Below, piece by piece: positions 33,995 to 44,845 of a stretch of DNA of 64,000 nucleotides; position 1 is the stretch's first letter; the number at the start of each line of letters is the position of its first letter. The stretch lies in NCBI GenBank assembly GCA_964016985.1, contig OZ024829.1, positions 66,801,197 to 66,865,196 on the forward strand, written 5' to 3'. The position numbers and the translations under genes were made by a program. Source of the DNA: Anodontia alba (Eukaryota > Mollusca > Bivalvia > Lucinida > Lucinidae). The notes beneath the pieces were generated by a model. The model did no database searches and was not told the DNA's origin. It saw only the letters and a list, made by a program, of their open reading frames with translations.

Positions 33995-34105
33995 CATTAC
34001 TTTTCTTCTTTCTGCTCAAAAACAGATTGTGGGGACTCATTAGAACTGCCTTTGTGAGGTGGTTCTAACGAGTACCCACAATCTGTTTTGAGCAGAAATA
34101 TGAAA
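33995..34105. repeat. palindrome, CAAAAACAGATTGTGG family
   Basis: Arms CTGCTCAAAAACAGATTGTG and CACAATCTGTTTTGAGCAG enclose ACTCATTAGAAC/GTTCTAACGAGT and a short loop. It is a near-perfect foldback of about 50 bp arms, related to 16030-16150 and 35842-35945. Confidence 0.65.
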
Positions 34106-34790
34106 AAATATCAGAATTTTTATCTGAAAATTTTCATTTGTTGGTGGTAAAATTTTCAGTATATTTGAATGGGCTTGTTTTTGTAATTAGAATTTGGGAA
34201 TGAGTGAGAAAATTGTGTCCATGTAAGAAAGCTATTCATTCTTTCATAGGTAATAGCTGTTTAAGCAGCATATGTATTCTTATAAATAATGGTTTAATCA
34301 AAAGCAACAGGTCTGTTTGGTCTGCCTAAAAATTGTATGTACATGCAGCCCTTAAATCTTGGGTACTATTATTTTTAAGAAAGATGTCATTTTTTATTGC
34401 ATCTACCATATTTAAGTATTCGGACAGTCACCCCTGAGCAAAAAGTATAGACCCAGATCAGATGCTGGCTATAAGGATCTACACTGCCACTCATTGAGCA
34501 GTATTTTTGACACAGCAGGGAGGCAAGGACTTGTTCAACTTTGAGGACAATTATGGTAAGGTGATGTTGTGTAGGATATTTCTGGTAAATATAGTATTGC
34601 TCAACAATCTGGTAAAAAATCTCTTCAACAATCATTCCAAAAACCTGCAAGACATCAACACCTTTCTTCAAGGTATTACACCTGAAACATCTGTTGTTGT
34701 TTTTTTCTCTTTTTTTTCTACTTTGTGGGTTAAAGATGAATCCAGCAGGCGACAAACACTTGATACTTTTCTGATTTTCCTAGAAAAATA

Positions 34791-35046
34791 AGTCATATTA
34801 ATTGTCATCTTAGGAAATGAATTCTGGGAAATGTCAAGCCCTATTTTCTTGGAAACCACTAGAAAAGATATGTTTGAAATGTCTGCAAATATTTTTATTC
34901 TGCATGGGAAGAGTCAAAAATGCAACTCATTAGTTACTCTTTTAGATAAGCAACATAACATATTCAAAGAGTTCTGAAGTAATTTGGAAAGATAACATCC
35001 TATCAAAGAACATACAGTATTTAACCCAAGTACATTTATTTGGACA
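34791..35046. repeat. duplicated 255 bp segment (first copy)
   Basis: Nearly identical (about 95% by eye) to 39347-39603: GTCATATTAATTGTCATCTT, CTATTTTCTTGGAAAC, TAGATAAGCAACATAACATA and TATCAAAGAACATACAGTAT occur in the same order. The second copy is bounded on both sides by DIRS sequence. Confidence 0.8.
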
Positions 35047-35379
35047 GACAGGCCTCCACAAAAAGTGTAGACCCTGATCAGATGATGCAGAATCTGGGTG
35101 TACACTGCTTACTACTCATCCAGCACTATTTTGACACATGAACAGGCACTAAAATGGACTTGTTCAGATTTAAGAACAAGCATGGTAAGGAGTTGAGGTG
35201 TCCAAATAATTAAAGTAAATACAGTATTTCCTTGGAGTAACCAGTGAGGCAACATCAAGTGAAATGGTGTTGTTATGCATATGCAAACAGTGTCCATGCA
35301 GTCTGATCAGGTCTTTACTGACTGCTTACAGAATTGCTTGCTTCTACAGAATGTATTAACAGATAGCAAAGGCAACAGT

Positions 35380-35605
35380 GCTGATGTGCATGATGATGAT
35401 GATGATGATTTGGTGTTCAAATCTCTTTCAACATTACTTAAGTGATGATGAAGGGATGACAATGACAGGCTCTATGCAATGAAGTGCCATACAGTCATGA
35501 ATTGATGTCCACTTCTAGCCAGCTTTGAACACGAGACCTCATGATCTAAAGTCAGTACTAACCACCTGGCCACCAGGAAAGCTTTGCCGATGGGCAGGAT
35601 GAGCT
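35380..35605 (-). mobile_element. tRNA-derived SINE-like fragment
   Basis: On the minus strand GTGGCCAGGTGGTTAGTACT resembles a tRNA A box, and GGTCTCGTGTTCAAAGC about 30 bases later resembles a B box. There is no folded acceptor stem or gene-like terminator, so a SINE head is more likely than a tRNA gene. A GAT trinucleotide run (35389-35410) and a GATGATGAAGGG stretch lie on its tail side. Confidence 0.4.
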
Positions 35606-35972
35606 GAATCTGCATATTTTGCATATATTTTGCTTGAAGACACTTTTTCCTTTCACACCCTTCCCTAGATAGTGATGTGCTGTATCTGTTTTCAGAGCTA
35701 TTTCAGATATGAGGAGTAGTGAGAAATGAGAAAACTAGTTTAGTTATTTCCACACACACAAAAAAAAAAACCCAGGTTGTTGACATTAATCAGACATTCA
35801 TCATAGCTACAGATAAGAGGGTATCAGGTAAATATTTTTCTTATTTCTTCACAAAAACACATGTTCTGGGTACTTATCAGAAGTGCCTCAGCAAGGCTAG
35901 GGACTTCTGAGTATCCACAACGTATGTTTTTGAGGAGAAACAAGAAAAGTACCAAGTCTTTGGTTGAAAAAA

Positions 35973-36260
35973 TGAAGTTTTTACAGTAAAACATATTTTA
36001 ACAAGTAATACTTAACCTAAGGATAATGTGCTAATCTCTTATATATTTAAACCTTCCACAGAAAAACGGCAAGTCTTAATCCAGAAGGTCCCTTGAATCA
36101 TACCTGTATGACGTCACCTTTCCCGCTGTTTTGATCATGTGTTCAGTTGCTTTGTAGACTAAAACAATATAACTGAGTGAAGCAGGGTGGAAGAAGGGAA
36201 TTTCTTATCCATAGGTTAAGTATCACTTGTTAAAATTTGTTTTACTATAAAAAAACTTCA
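35973..36260. repeat. 288 bp inverted-repeat unit containing the DIRS terminal sequence
   Basis: The ends TGAAGTTTTTACAGTAAAAC and GTTTTACTATAAAAAAACTT are inverted over about 50 bp, including AACAAGTAATACTTAACC and GGTTAAGTATCACTTGTT. Inside (36013-36170) is the reverse complement of the DIRS copy 1 right end. A second partial copy of the end (ACATTAACCTATGGATAATG) follows at 36283. It could be the left terminal repeat complex of DIRS copy 2 or a MITE derived from it. Confidence 0.5.
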
Positions 36261-36853
36261 TTTTAACTGCATAATACATTAACCTATGGATAATGTGCTA
36301 GTATTTGTAGATTACGAGGGAGGTGCTCCCCTAATTCTAACACCATAATATATAGATTCCCTTAACTTCTGGATTAAGACTCAGGAAACTCTATGGAATC
36401 AGATACATTCTATGATATAATCTTAAGAATGATCAAGATTCACAATGACATATATATAAGATATTAATTACCTTAAACATATATAAAGTTGACTTTGGAG
36501 GCTGCCAGTCTTCTTAAGCATCCAAGGCCTGACTTTCCTGGCCCCCTCACCATTTTTTGGGCAACAACTATTGGGCCCAAAGGATGCTAAGTAGCAACTT
36601 GCTGAGACATATCGCTCAAGTAGAATTTTGCAAAGGCAGAAGATTGATTCCAGACTGCTGCTTTGAGGATATCATTGAGCAGAACCTTATCTAAAAACGG
36701 CCAGGAAGAAGATAGCCCCCTAATTTTGTGAGCCTTAATTTTTAAGAAAGAAATGTCTCTTCAGGTGACTTTCCTATAGGCAAGCTTAATTGTATAAGCT
36801 ACCCATCTTGAGACTGAAGTCTTAGAGATGTCATGATTGCCTTTAATTGGTAA

Positions 36854-39233
36854 CAAGAGGCCCACGGGCCACGGGTCGCTCACCTGAGTGACATAGCACA
36901 GCAGATATGCAGATGTTATGTAACATTTTTCCAATCCTGACATCGCAACTAATGAAAAGATCATCTTTCAAGCAGTTCTTAATTTTGAAGAAGAATATTA
37001 TATATGGCATGACAGTCAATGGAGCGTGATCATTTGAACAAACTCTCGATCACATTTCAACAGTAGGATCAATAAGAAATTTGGTTGCAATTGCCTAAGT
37101 GGTTTCTGAAGAATCATGATTTTATACACGTAAACAGCACAATGGCAGGGAAATATAATAAACATAAACAAGATGGTAGCCATCTTGGATTTCCGATCAG
37201 AATGATTTTAGCTACTGTTGATCTACAAGTCACCTCGATACTTCCAATGAACTTTGAGTCAATTGCCCTTTCGGTTCAGGAGAAAAAGGTCAAAACAGAT
37301 TTTCAAGATGGCCGCTATAGCCGCAATTTGGGATTACCTATCGCAACGATTTGAGCTATTTTTTATCTACAAGTCACCCCGATGCTTCCTACCAAGTTTC
37401 GAGTCAATTGGCCTTTCAGTTCTGAATAGAAAGGGAAAAATAGATTTTCAAGATGATTTTAGCTATTTTTATATCAACAAGTCATCCCGATGCTTCCTAC
37501 CAATTTTCAAATCAACTGGCCATTTGGTTCAGGAAAATAAGCGAAAAAAAGAGTTTCAAGATGGCCGCCATGACAGCCATCTTGGATTTCCGATCCAAAC
37601 AATTTAAGCTATTTTAGATCTTCAAGTCACCCGAATGCTTCCTACCAAGTTTCGAGTCGAATGGCCTTTCAGTTCAGGAGAAGAAGCGAAAAATAGATTA
37701 TAAAGATGGCTGTCATGGCAGCCATCTTAAATTTCTGATAGGGATAATTTTAGCTATTTTTTATGATTTTAGCTATTTTTGATCTACAGGTCACCCTGAT
37801 GCTTCCTACCTAGTTTAAAGTCAATAAGCCTTTCGGTTCAGGAGAAGAAGTGAAAAATAGATTTTCAAGATGGCCACCACCATGGCGGCCATCTTGGATT
37901 TCCAATCAGCATGATTTTAGCTATTTTTGATCTACAAGTCACCCTGATGCTTCCTACCAAGTTTGGAGTCAATTGGCCTTTCGGCTCAGGAGAAGAAGCA
38001 AAAAATAGATTTTCAAGATGGCTGCCATGGAGGCCATCTTGGATTTCCAATTGGAACGATTTTAGCTATTTTTTATCTATAAGTCACCCTGGTGCTTCCT
38101 ACCAAGTTTCGAATCAATTGGCATTTGGGGTTAGGAGAAGAAGCGAAAAATAGATTTTCAAGATCGCCACCACGGCGGCCATCTTGGATTTCCGATCGGC
38201 ACGATTTTAGCTATTTTTGATCTTCAAGTCACCCTGATGCTTCCTACCAAGTTTGGAGTCAATTGGCCTTTCAGTTCAGGAGAAGAAGCAAAAAAAAGAG
38301 TTTCAAGATGGCTGCCATGGAGGCCATCTTGGATTTCCTATCGGAACGATTTTAGCTATATTTGATTTATAAGTCACCCAATGCTTCCTACCATGTTTGG
38401 AGTCAATTGGCTTTTGGGTTTAAGAGAAGAAGCGAAAAATAGATTTTCAAGATGGCAGCCATGGCGGCCATCTTGGATTTCCGATTGGCACTATTTTAGC
38501 TATTTTTGATCTACAAGTCACCCTGATGCTTCCTACCAAGTTTAGAGTCAATTGGCCTTAAGGTTCAGGAGAAGAAGCGAAAAATAGATTTTCAAGATGG
38601 CAGCCATGGCGGCCAGCTTGGATTTCCGATCGGCACGATTTTAGCTATTTTTGATCTACAAGTCACCCCGATGCTTCCTAGGAAGTTTGGAGTCAATTGG
38701 CCTTTCGGTTCAGGAGAAGAAGCGAAAAATAGATTTTCAAGATGGCGGCCATCTTGAATTTCCGATCGGCGCGATTTTAGCTATTTTTGATCTACAAGTC
38801 ACCCTGATGCTTCCTAGCAAGTTTGGAGTCAATTGGCTTTTCGGTTCAGGAGAAGAAGCGAAAAATAGATTTTCAAGATGGCTCCCATGGCGGCCATCTT
38901 GGATTTCAGATCGGCACGATTTTAGCTTTTTTTGATCTACAAGTCACCCCAATGCTTCCTAGCAGGTTAGGAGTCAATTGGCCTTTCGGTTCAGGAGAAG
39001 AAGTGAAAAATAGATTTTCAAGATGGCGGCCATCTTGGATTTCCGATCAGAACGATTTTAGCTATTTTTGATCTACAAGTCACCCCGATGCTTCCTACCA
39101 AGTATCAAGTCAATTGGCCCAGGGGTGTAGGAGGAGTAGGCTTTTAAAGCAATTGTTGACGCCGCACGATGCACGACGGACATTGATTGACCACAATAGC
39201 TCATCATGAGCACTTCGTGCTCAGGTGAGCTAA
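36854..39233 (+). mobile_element. E7: Helitron-like element inserted in DIRS copy 2
   Basis: It starts CAAGAGGCCCACGGGCCACG after ATTGGTAA and ends with hairpin GAGCACTTCGTGCTC, box CTCAGGTGAGC and CTAA; TAATAGTCTAG of the DIRS follows. Paralogous DIRS text at the same point (39750-39765 and 3661-3676) is the same 16 bases long, so no target duplication is seen. The 5' block and ~150 bp central units match E4 and E5. The last units precede GGCCCAGGGGTGTAGGAGGA and GCACGATGCACGACGGACAT. Confidence 0.85.
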
Positions 39234-39346
39234 TAATAGTCTAGTTCTATTCTGACAATAAGAACTAGTCATCTTAAGGTAAAATTTTAATGCTTTATTT
39301 GGGCATAAAAGTTTATCTAAATGTTCCCTCTTACATTTTTGAGCTA

Positions 39347-39603
39347 AGTCATATTAATTGTCATCTTAGGTAATGAATTCCAGGAAATGTCAAACCCTAT
39401 TTTCTTGGAAACAATTGGAAAAGATATGTTTGAAATGTCTGCAAATATTTTTATTCTGCATGGGAAGAATCAAAAATGCAACTCATTAGTTACTCTTTTA
39501 GATAAGCAACATAACATATTCAAAGAGTTCTGAAGTAATTTGGAAAGATAACATCCTATCAAAAAACATATAGTATTTAACCCAAGCACATTTATTCGGA
39601 CAG
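39347..39603. repeat. duplicated 255 bp segment (second copy)
   Basis: Copy of 34791-35046 lying between two DIRS fragments (GAGCTAAG on the left, ATATCCCCCTAACTTC on the right). Its presence here points to a local rearrangement of about 4.5 kb spacing rather than simple transposition. Confidence 0.75.
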
Positions 39604-39796
39604 AATATCCCCCTAACTTCGTGAGCCTTAATTTTTAAGAAAGAAATGTCTCTTCGGGTGAGTTTCCTATAGGCAAGCTTAATTGTATAAGCTACCCTTT
39701 TCGAGACTGAAGTCTTAGAGATGTCATGATTGCCTTTAATTGGTAAACATAGTCTAGTTCTATTCTGATGATAAGAACTAGTCATCTTAAGGTAAT

Positions 39797-40096
39797 TTGT
39801 TTGTGTTGAGGTTTTATGGCCCAGTCAACCCAATGGGGTCATGCTGAGCATGGTCAGTTTACCTAACCACACGTTTACTGGGCAGGCTTAGTCCTCTAAG
39901 TGGTTAACCAGTATTGTGCACATTCTTTCGCCAGAAATTGACAACTGCCCTTCTTGAATCAGCGGAAGGGAGAGAATGACCGTAGAAAATATTTCATGAT
40001 CAATCTCCATGAAAGAATGTTGCTGACCTCGGTGGAGGTCGAACCCACGACCTCCTGGTCTCCAGTCGGACACGCATCCAACTAAGCCGCCGAGGC
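39797..40096 (-). mobile_element. tRNA-derived SINE in DIRS copy 2
   Basis: The minus strand begins with a tRNA-like head: GGCGGCTTAGTTGGATGCGT (A box like), then AGGAGGTCGTGGGTTCGACC (B box GGTTCGACC). The tail reads TAAAACCTCAACACAAAC. It is the long relative of the SINE at 1737-1916. The flanks are DIRS, but the two sides are different DIRS positions, so a clean target duplication is not visible. Confidence 0.75.
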
Positions 40097-40990
40097 AGGC
40101 TGCCCAGGAAGAAGATAATGCCCTAACTTCATGAGCTTTAATTTTTAGGAAAGAGATGTCTCTTCAGGTGAGTTTCCTATAGGTGCTACCCATCTCTAGA
40201 CAGAAGCCTTAGAGATGTCAAGATTGCCTTTAATTGGTAGATACAATCTAGCTCTATTCTGACAATAAGAACTAGTCATTTTAAGGTAAAATTTTAATGC
40301 TCTAATTGGGCATAAAACCCTAACCAAATGTTTCCTTTTACATGTTCGAGCTAATCTAGGGATAACTATAGGATCTGGGCATATGGATGGAAGCTGATTC
40401 TTTGCCAAAAACCCAGTTTGTATTATTAATGATACTGAACCATCTGACTGATTGAGCCTTAAACGGTTTGCAGCCATTGCCAAAGCATGAATTTCACTAC
40501 ATCTTTTAGCTGTTGCAAGAGCTAACAGACAGGCAGTTTTAATCGTAACGTGGTTTAGATGCCTTATGAAGAGGTTCATATAGGGCTTTCTATTGACAAA
40601 CTAAGACCCAAGATAAATCCGATTTTGGGATAAGAGATCTTTGTACAGGTCATTGCAATTCAGAAGATCTAATTAATTCTGACAAGACTGGGTTAGATCC
40701 GATTCTATTACCAGTCTTAAATTTAAGAGTATTTGAGATCATGGATCTATAGCCTTGATGGTACTTATTTGACATTTTTTCTCAGAAAAGAGCTATAACT
40801 GTAAGAGGGGCCGAGACCGGATTTACCTTCTTTTTATGACACCAATTGACGTATATGACCCATTTTGCAACATAGACTTTCTGAGTAGATGCTCGTCTTG
40901 ATTTTGAGACAAAATCTGCAACATTTTGCGAAAACTTTTTATCTCTGATTGATTCCTTTATAACTCCCAAGCGTGTTGTGCCAGAATGGG
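40097..40990 (-). pseudogene. DIRS copy 2 tyrosine recombinase remnant
   Basis: Minus-strand recombinase. From 40970 downward: GVIKESIRDKKFSQNV, SKSRRASTQKVYVAKWV, VNWCHKKKVNPVSAPLTVIA (core-binding domain). Then, in another frame, TIKTACLLALATAKRCSEIH, in which the Arg of AKRCSE is the box I catalytic residue, followed by GFLAKNQLPSICPDPIVIP, LVRVLCPIRALKFYL and RLYLPIKGN. The box II H-E-V-R is also readable in the extra fragment at 39604-39796 (IKAHEVRG). Frameshifts near 40620 and a stop break it. The reaction, site-specific integration of a circular intermediate, is family knowledge. Confidence 0.75.
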
Positions 40991-41229
40991 AGATTTTGAT
41001 GTTGGAATTTTCCTTTTGCTTGTGTTAGTAACTTTGGAAGGAATGGAAGACAATCAGAGATGATACTAGTAGTTGTAACACCTCTGAGAACCAAGGACGT
41101 TGAGGCCAAAGAGGAGCAATAAGAACCATTCTGCACCGAGACTGACGTATCTTGGCTAGAATAGATGGTATCAGATTTGTTGGTGGAAATGCATATGCAT
41201 GTAGAAAGTTCCAGTTCATTGATACTAAG

Positions 41230-42910
41230 TCTGTCGCAAAGGCTTGATTGTCCGGAACTGGAGATTCATACCATGGGAGTTTGTGACTGAATCAAGTCGC
41301 AAACAAATCCACACTGGGAAAATTGAGCATTTGAAAAATGGAATTCGTCACTGATTGATCCAAAGACCATTCTGTCTTGAGAGGTCTGTCCAATCTCGAA
41401 AGACAGACTGCTAATATATTGAATTTGCCTGGGATATGATGAATTCTGAGTACAATATCATGTTCCAGGCACCAATGGAGAATTTCCCATACCTCCATGC
41501 ATAGGTCGGGGGAATGTGTTCCTCCTTGTTTGTTGATATACGAGACCACTGTTGTATTGTCGGTAGAAATCATGACACAAGACTAGTGTATGTATTGTAT
41601 GGCTCTCTTCAGTGCAAAACGAATGGCCATTATTTCCAGAATATTGATATGGAGCTGGGATTGGTCTTCATCCAGCAACCATGAAAGGATAGTCTCATCA
41701 GTTCAAGATGAGCTCCCAATCCATAATGACTGGCATCCGTAGAAAGGAATGCATTGGTAGCTGGAGGGTGAATGGACGTTCCCTGATGATTGGTGTCCAT
41801 CCACTTTTTCAAATGAAATCGAGTCATACTGTTGATCAGAACTTCATCAAGAGGAAGAATATGAGATCTCCAGACAGATAAAAGACACCTTTGAAGCATT
41901 GTAAATGAAGTCTGCCTAGGAGAACGAAGTCTGATGCTGCACTGAGTTTGCCCAAAAGAGAAAGGAAAGTTTGTGCCAAAACTTGAGTCTGAATTAGAAA
42001 TAGTCTGACAGTCAGAAGTAGGGATTGGATGTGATCTGCTGGTACCCTGACTATGTTGTGTTGTGTCAGAAATTCCATCCCTATGGAGGTGAATAGCTGA
42101 GCTGGTATCAAATCTGACTTCTTTAGATTTGGAATGAATCCTAGACTTTGAACTGTTTGAAGGCAATATATTGTGTGAGATACTAGTCTGTTGCGAATTA
42201 GATCCCTTATAAGTCAATTGTCTAGGTACGGAAATAATGAGATGGCACATTGACACAAATGAGCCCCTATTATGACCATCAGTTTGGTGAAAATCCAGGG
42301 ACTTAGGGACATTCCGAAAGGTAAGGCCGTGAATTGGAAGACCTGATTTTCGAACATGAAACGAAGGTACTTCCTGGATCGAGGATGAATTGGAACGTGT
42401 AGATAAGCATCTATCAGATCTATGGAGACAGCCCAATCGTTGACTTGTATCGATTGTCGCACTGACTTGACTGTCTTCATCTCGAATGGTTGTTTCTTTA
42501 TGTACTGATTTAATTGATTTGATTGTGTTGGGGTTTAACAACACGTCAACCCTTGAGGGTCATTTTGTGTCGTCTCCCAGAGAAAGGGAGAAAAGAGATA
42601 GAAGAGAGTAGAGGAGATGAAAGAGAGGGACAGGGAAGAAAGCGGAACAGGAATGAAAGTGAAGAAACAGAAGAAATAAAAACATTCCCCCTCTACCCTT
42701 ACCCACTACAAGGATAGCAGGCCTTGCCCAACTGTAAGCCAATATCAGTTGGATGCCCCAGTGATGTAAGATAAACAGCACCTTCGCACCACCCGACCAC
42801 CCCCAACTGATTTAATTGAGAAAGATCTATTACAGGACGTAACTTTTCATTCTTTTTCGGCACAAGAAATAGCCAGGAATAAAAACCGGATCTTGTATGT
42901 ACCCTTTCCA
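41230..42910 (-). pseudogene. DIRS copy 2 reverse transcriptase / RNase H remnant
   Basis: Minus strand. RT: FYSWLFLVPKKNEKLRPVI (42850-42905), interrupted by a SINE, then KSVRQSIQVNDWAVSIDLI, DAYLHVPIHPRSRKYL, FTALPFGMSLSPWIF and FPYLDN followed by TGA, the same YLDN-stop as copy 1. RNase H: LSTDASHYGLGAHLELMRL, MISTDNTTVVSYINKQGG, HHIPGKFNILAVCLSRL. A TAG interrupts just before CVMISTDN. A different-frame 304-codon frame at 41630-42544 is not the protein. Broken by stops, frameshifts and the SINE. Confidence 0.85.
42505..42819 (-). mobile_element. SINE with 13 bp target duplication inside DIRS RT
   Basis: The body 42518-42806 is flanked by CTGATTTAATTGA at 42505-42517 and 42807-42819. It is homologous to 29930-30212: tail side TTTGATTGTGTTGGGGTTTA, AGAGAAAGGGAGAAAAGAGA, AACTGTAAGCCAATATCAG, and end CACCCGACCACCCCCA. 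It inserted into the RT region between KKQ-type and fingers sequence, and deletion restores the DIRS text GATTTAATTGAGAAAGATC. Confidence 0.9.
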
Positions 42911-43379
42911 CTGCCCGTATCTGGAGAAGTTCCGTTATCTCTTCTCGTAATAACGGGGAGGAAGATTGACTCAGACTTATCAGAATTGTCGAAAAAGGGG
43001 GAGCTGAATTGAATGATATCCTGCTCTACCGTCTCGTACGATAGAGAGGACCCATTTGTTTTAGGTTTATTCTCCCCATTGTTCCACAAAGTGGGCCAAT
43101 CTTCCTCCCACTGGAATATCTGGGCGTGGTAAGGCACTGGAAAGGGTTGGCTTTCAGAACTTTGTGGAAGACGAGGCATGTTTAGAGGAGGGGAACTGCT
43201 TTGTGTTACTACTCCTCTTAGAAAAGTCCTTCCTTGTACTGGACATATAGGACTGAGAATTAGTTTTAGACTTGTAGGGTTGGTTCTGTTTAGGTCTGTA
43301 AGATTTGGTCTGCTGTCTAGGTTTCTTAAATGATCCTGTAGCCTAGTATGATGATTTTTGTTGTTTTTGGATATTAACA

Positions 43380-44845
43380 TTAGTAGAGGAAGAAGCTAAA
43401 CATCTCTGCTGTTGCGCTTCATAATTAGACTTTGCTACTTCCTTAATTTTATTGTCAAACAACTGTCTAGAATTGATTGGAGCATTTCTCAGTTCTTGAC
43501 TGGAATTTTCCAACAATAGTTTCGATGTGGCTATAGCTGCATCATGTCTAGCCTAAAACAATTCTGTGGCCAATATAGTAGACATGGCTGTAGCATGTTT
43601 AATTAAAAGAGTCAAAGAGTCTGGACAAGGCATTGATTAACATGGACTCTTGTTGGAGGCAGAGATAAGCTGCTTTAGAGAATAAATCAGCATGCAAATT
43701 AATCGTCACTAATTTATGAGCTTTCTTCTCCCATAATTCTAAATTCCTAACTGGAATGGAATATCTTCCTTTACTAGACATATATAGTAGCAAAGTGTCT
43801 GATTCTAGTTGAGGAACATTTTCCGTTGGAAAATACGGATTTTGGCTTCTATAAAATTTCATAGGAGCCAAAGATGTAACTAACAGTTGAAGACATAATC
43901 AGTCTTTACCAAAGTTTTCCGAATTCAATCTATCCTGGAAAAATTTGGTAGTGTTTTCCACAAGTTTTGACTGAGGAAGAACTAGTAATGGAGTTGCATG
44001 TGACTCTATTAATTATTCGATTCCTGATAATGGTTTAGTAGGAGTGTGTTCTTCCGAGGGTTTCGGGCACAACTCCTGTAGTAATAGTCTAAAGACTTCA
44101 TCAATCGCTTTGTCAAAGGATCAGGCTTCTATTTCAGGTTCAGAGCCTGAATCCTTTGACATTTGTTGCACCACATTATCGGAATGTATATTTGGTGTCT
44201 CGTCAATGGTCCTAACAGGTTGTACTGTAGACTGTATGTCTACAACCTGAGGAGACTGTCTTCGTCTTTTGTATCTACCATAATCTTTCATGGATTGTAG
44301 TGAAGAGGAAGAAGATGATGACAGAAACTTGCTGGGAGGCATCCGGGTGACATGGAGACTCAGAATTGCTAAACTGTTCAGATTTAGCAATTCTGAGTCT
44401 CCATGTCACCCCGATGCTTCCAGCAAGTTTTGGCATCTTCTTCTCTTCTTTTGAGTGTGTCTGGACCTCTCTGATTTCTTACTTCTCTTGTGAGCAGACA
44501 AAGAGGAACTAGAAGAGGAAGAAGATGAAGAAGATCTATATCTTCTCCTCTTCTTAGACTTAGTTTTGGCTTAGGCTGATCTCTCCTACTCTGTCTATTC
44601 AGAGATGTTTGCCTATTAGGGGATTCCCAAGTGTTAGAAGGCGGATTGATGACTACAATGGGATCCGACATGGCACTAAAGTCTGGTTCCAATGGTAGCA
44701 ATGTTCTTTGAGAACTTCTTGAATTCTGAGGCTCATTCGCTAATGAATGCTCAGAACTCTTATGTTTATGACTGGACACCAGGTATTCAGTGCCAAGCGT
44801 TTGTTGCCTGATGACCGGTGCCTGGTAATTTGACTGGTACATTGG
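43380..44845 (-). pseudogene. DIRS copy 2 gag-like remnant
   Basis: Minus strand, ortholog of the copy 1 gag-like block: FYRSQNPYFPTENVPQLESD, LLLYMSSKGRYSIPVRNLEL, WEKKAHKLVTINLHADLFSK, AAYLCLQQESMLINALSRL (43599-43871), continued in other frames toward 43440 with ARHDAAIATSKLLLEN-like sequence. The N-terminal part has SSSSSSSLQ and DYGRYKRRRQSPQVVD and a serine/arginine-rich stretch (44450-44570). It is cut at 44845 by the Penelope-like element and disturbed by the foldback at 44325-44430. Confidence 0.65.
44325..44430. repeat. 106 bp hairpin made from a Helitron-repeat fragment
   Basis: Arms of about 48 bp (left ACTTGCTGGGAGGCATCCGG and GTGACATGGAGACTCAGAAT; right ATTCTGAGTCTCCATGTCAC and CCCGATGCTTCCAGCAAGTT) around a ~9 bp loop. 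The right arm aligns with the E4/E5/E7 unit text ATTTTAGC...GTCACCCCGATGCTTCCTAGCAAGTTTGG (gapped here for brevity). Confidence 0.7.

Larger units (their letters stand above)
36554..44845 (-). mobile_element. DIRS-type retrotransposon, copy 2, heavily interrupted
   Basis: Second copy of the copy 1 family on the minus strand. The left part (recombinase C-terminal side) is present three times in pieces: 36554-36853 continuing at 39234-39346; 39604-39796; and 40097 onward. Interruptions are E7 (36854-39233), a duplicated 255 bp segment (39347-39603), SINEs (39797-40096 and 42518-42806) and a foldback (44325-44430). The gag side stops abruptly at about 44845 where a truncated Penelope-like RT begins. 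Left landmark TGGGCAACAACTATTGGGCC matches copy 1. Confidence 0.8.

Noticed and set aside
40010..40090. tRNA gene on the minus strand
   Set aside because: A and B boxes are present but there is no cloverleaf with a paired acceptor stem; it is the head of a SINE.
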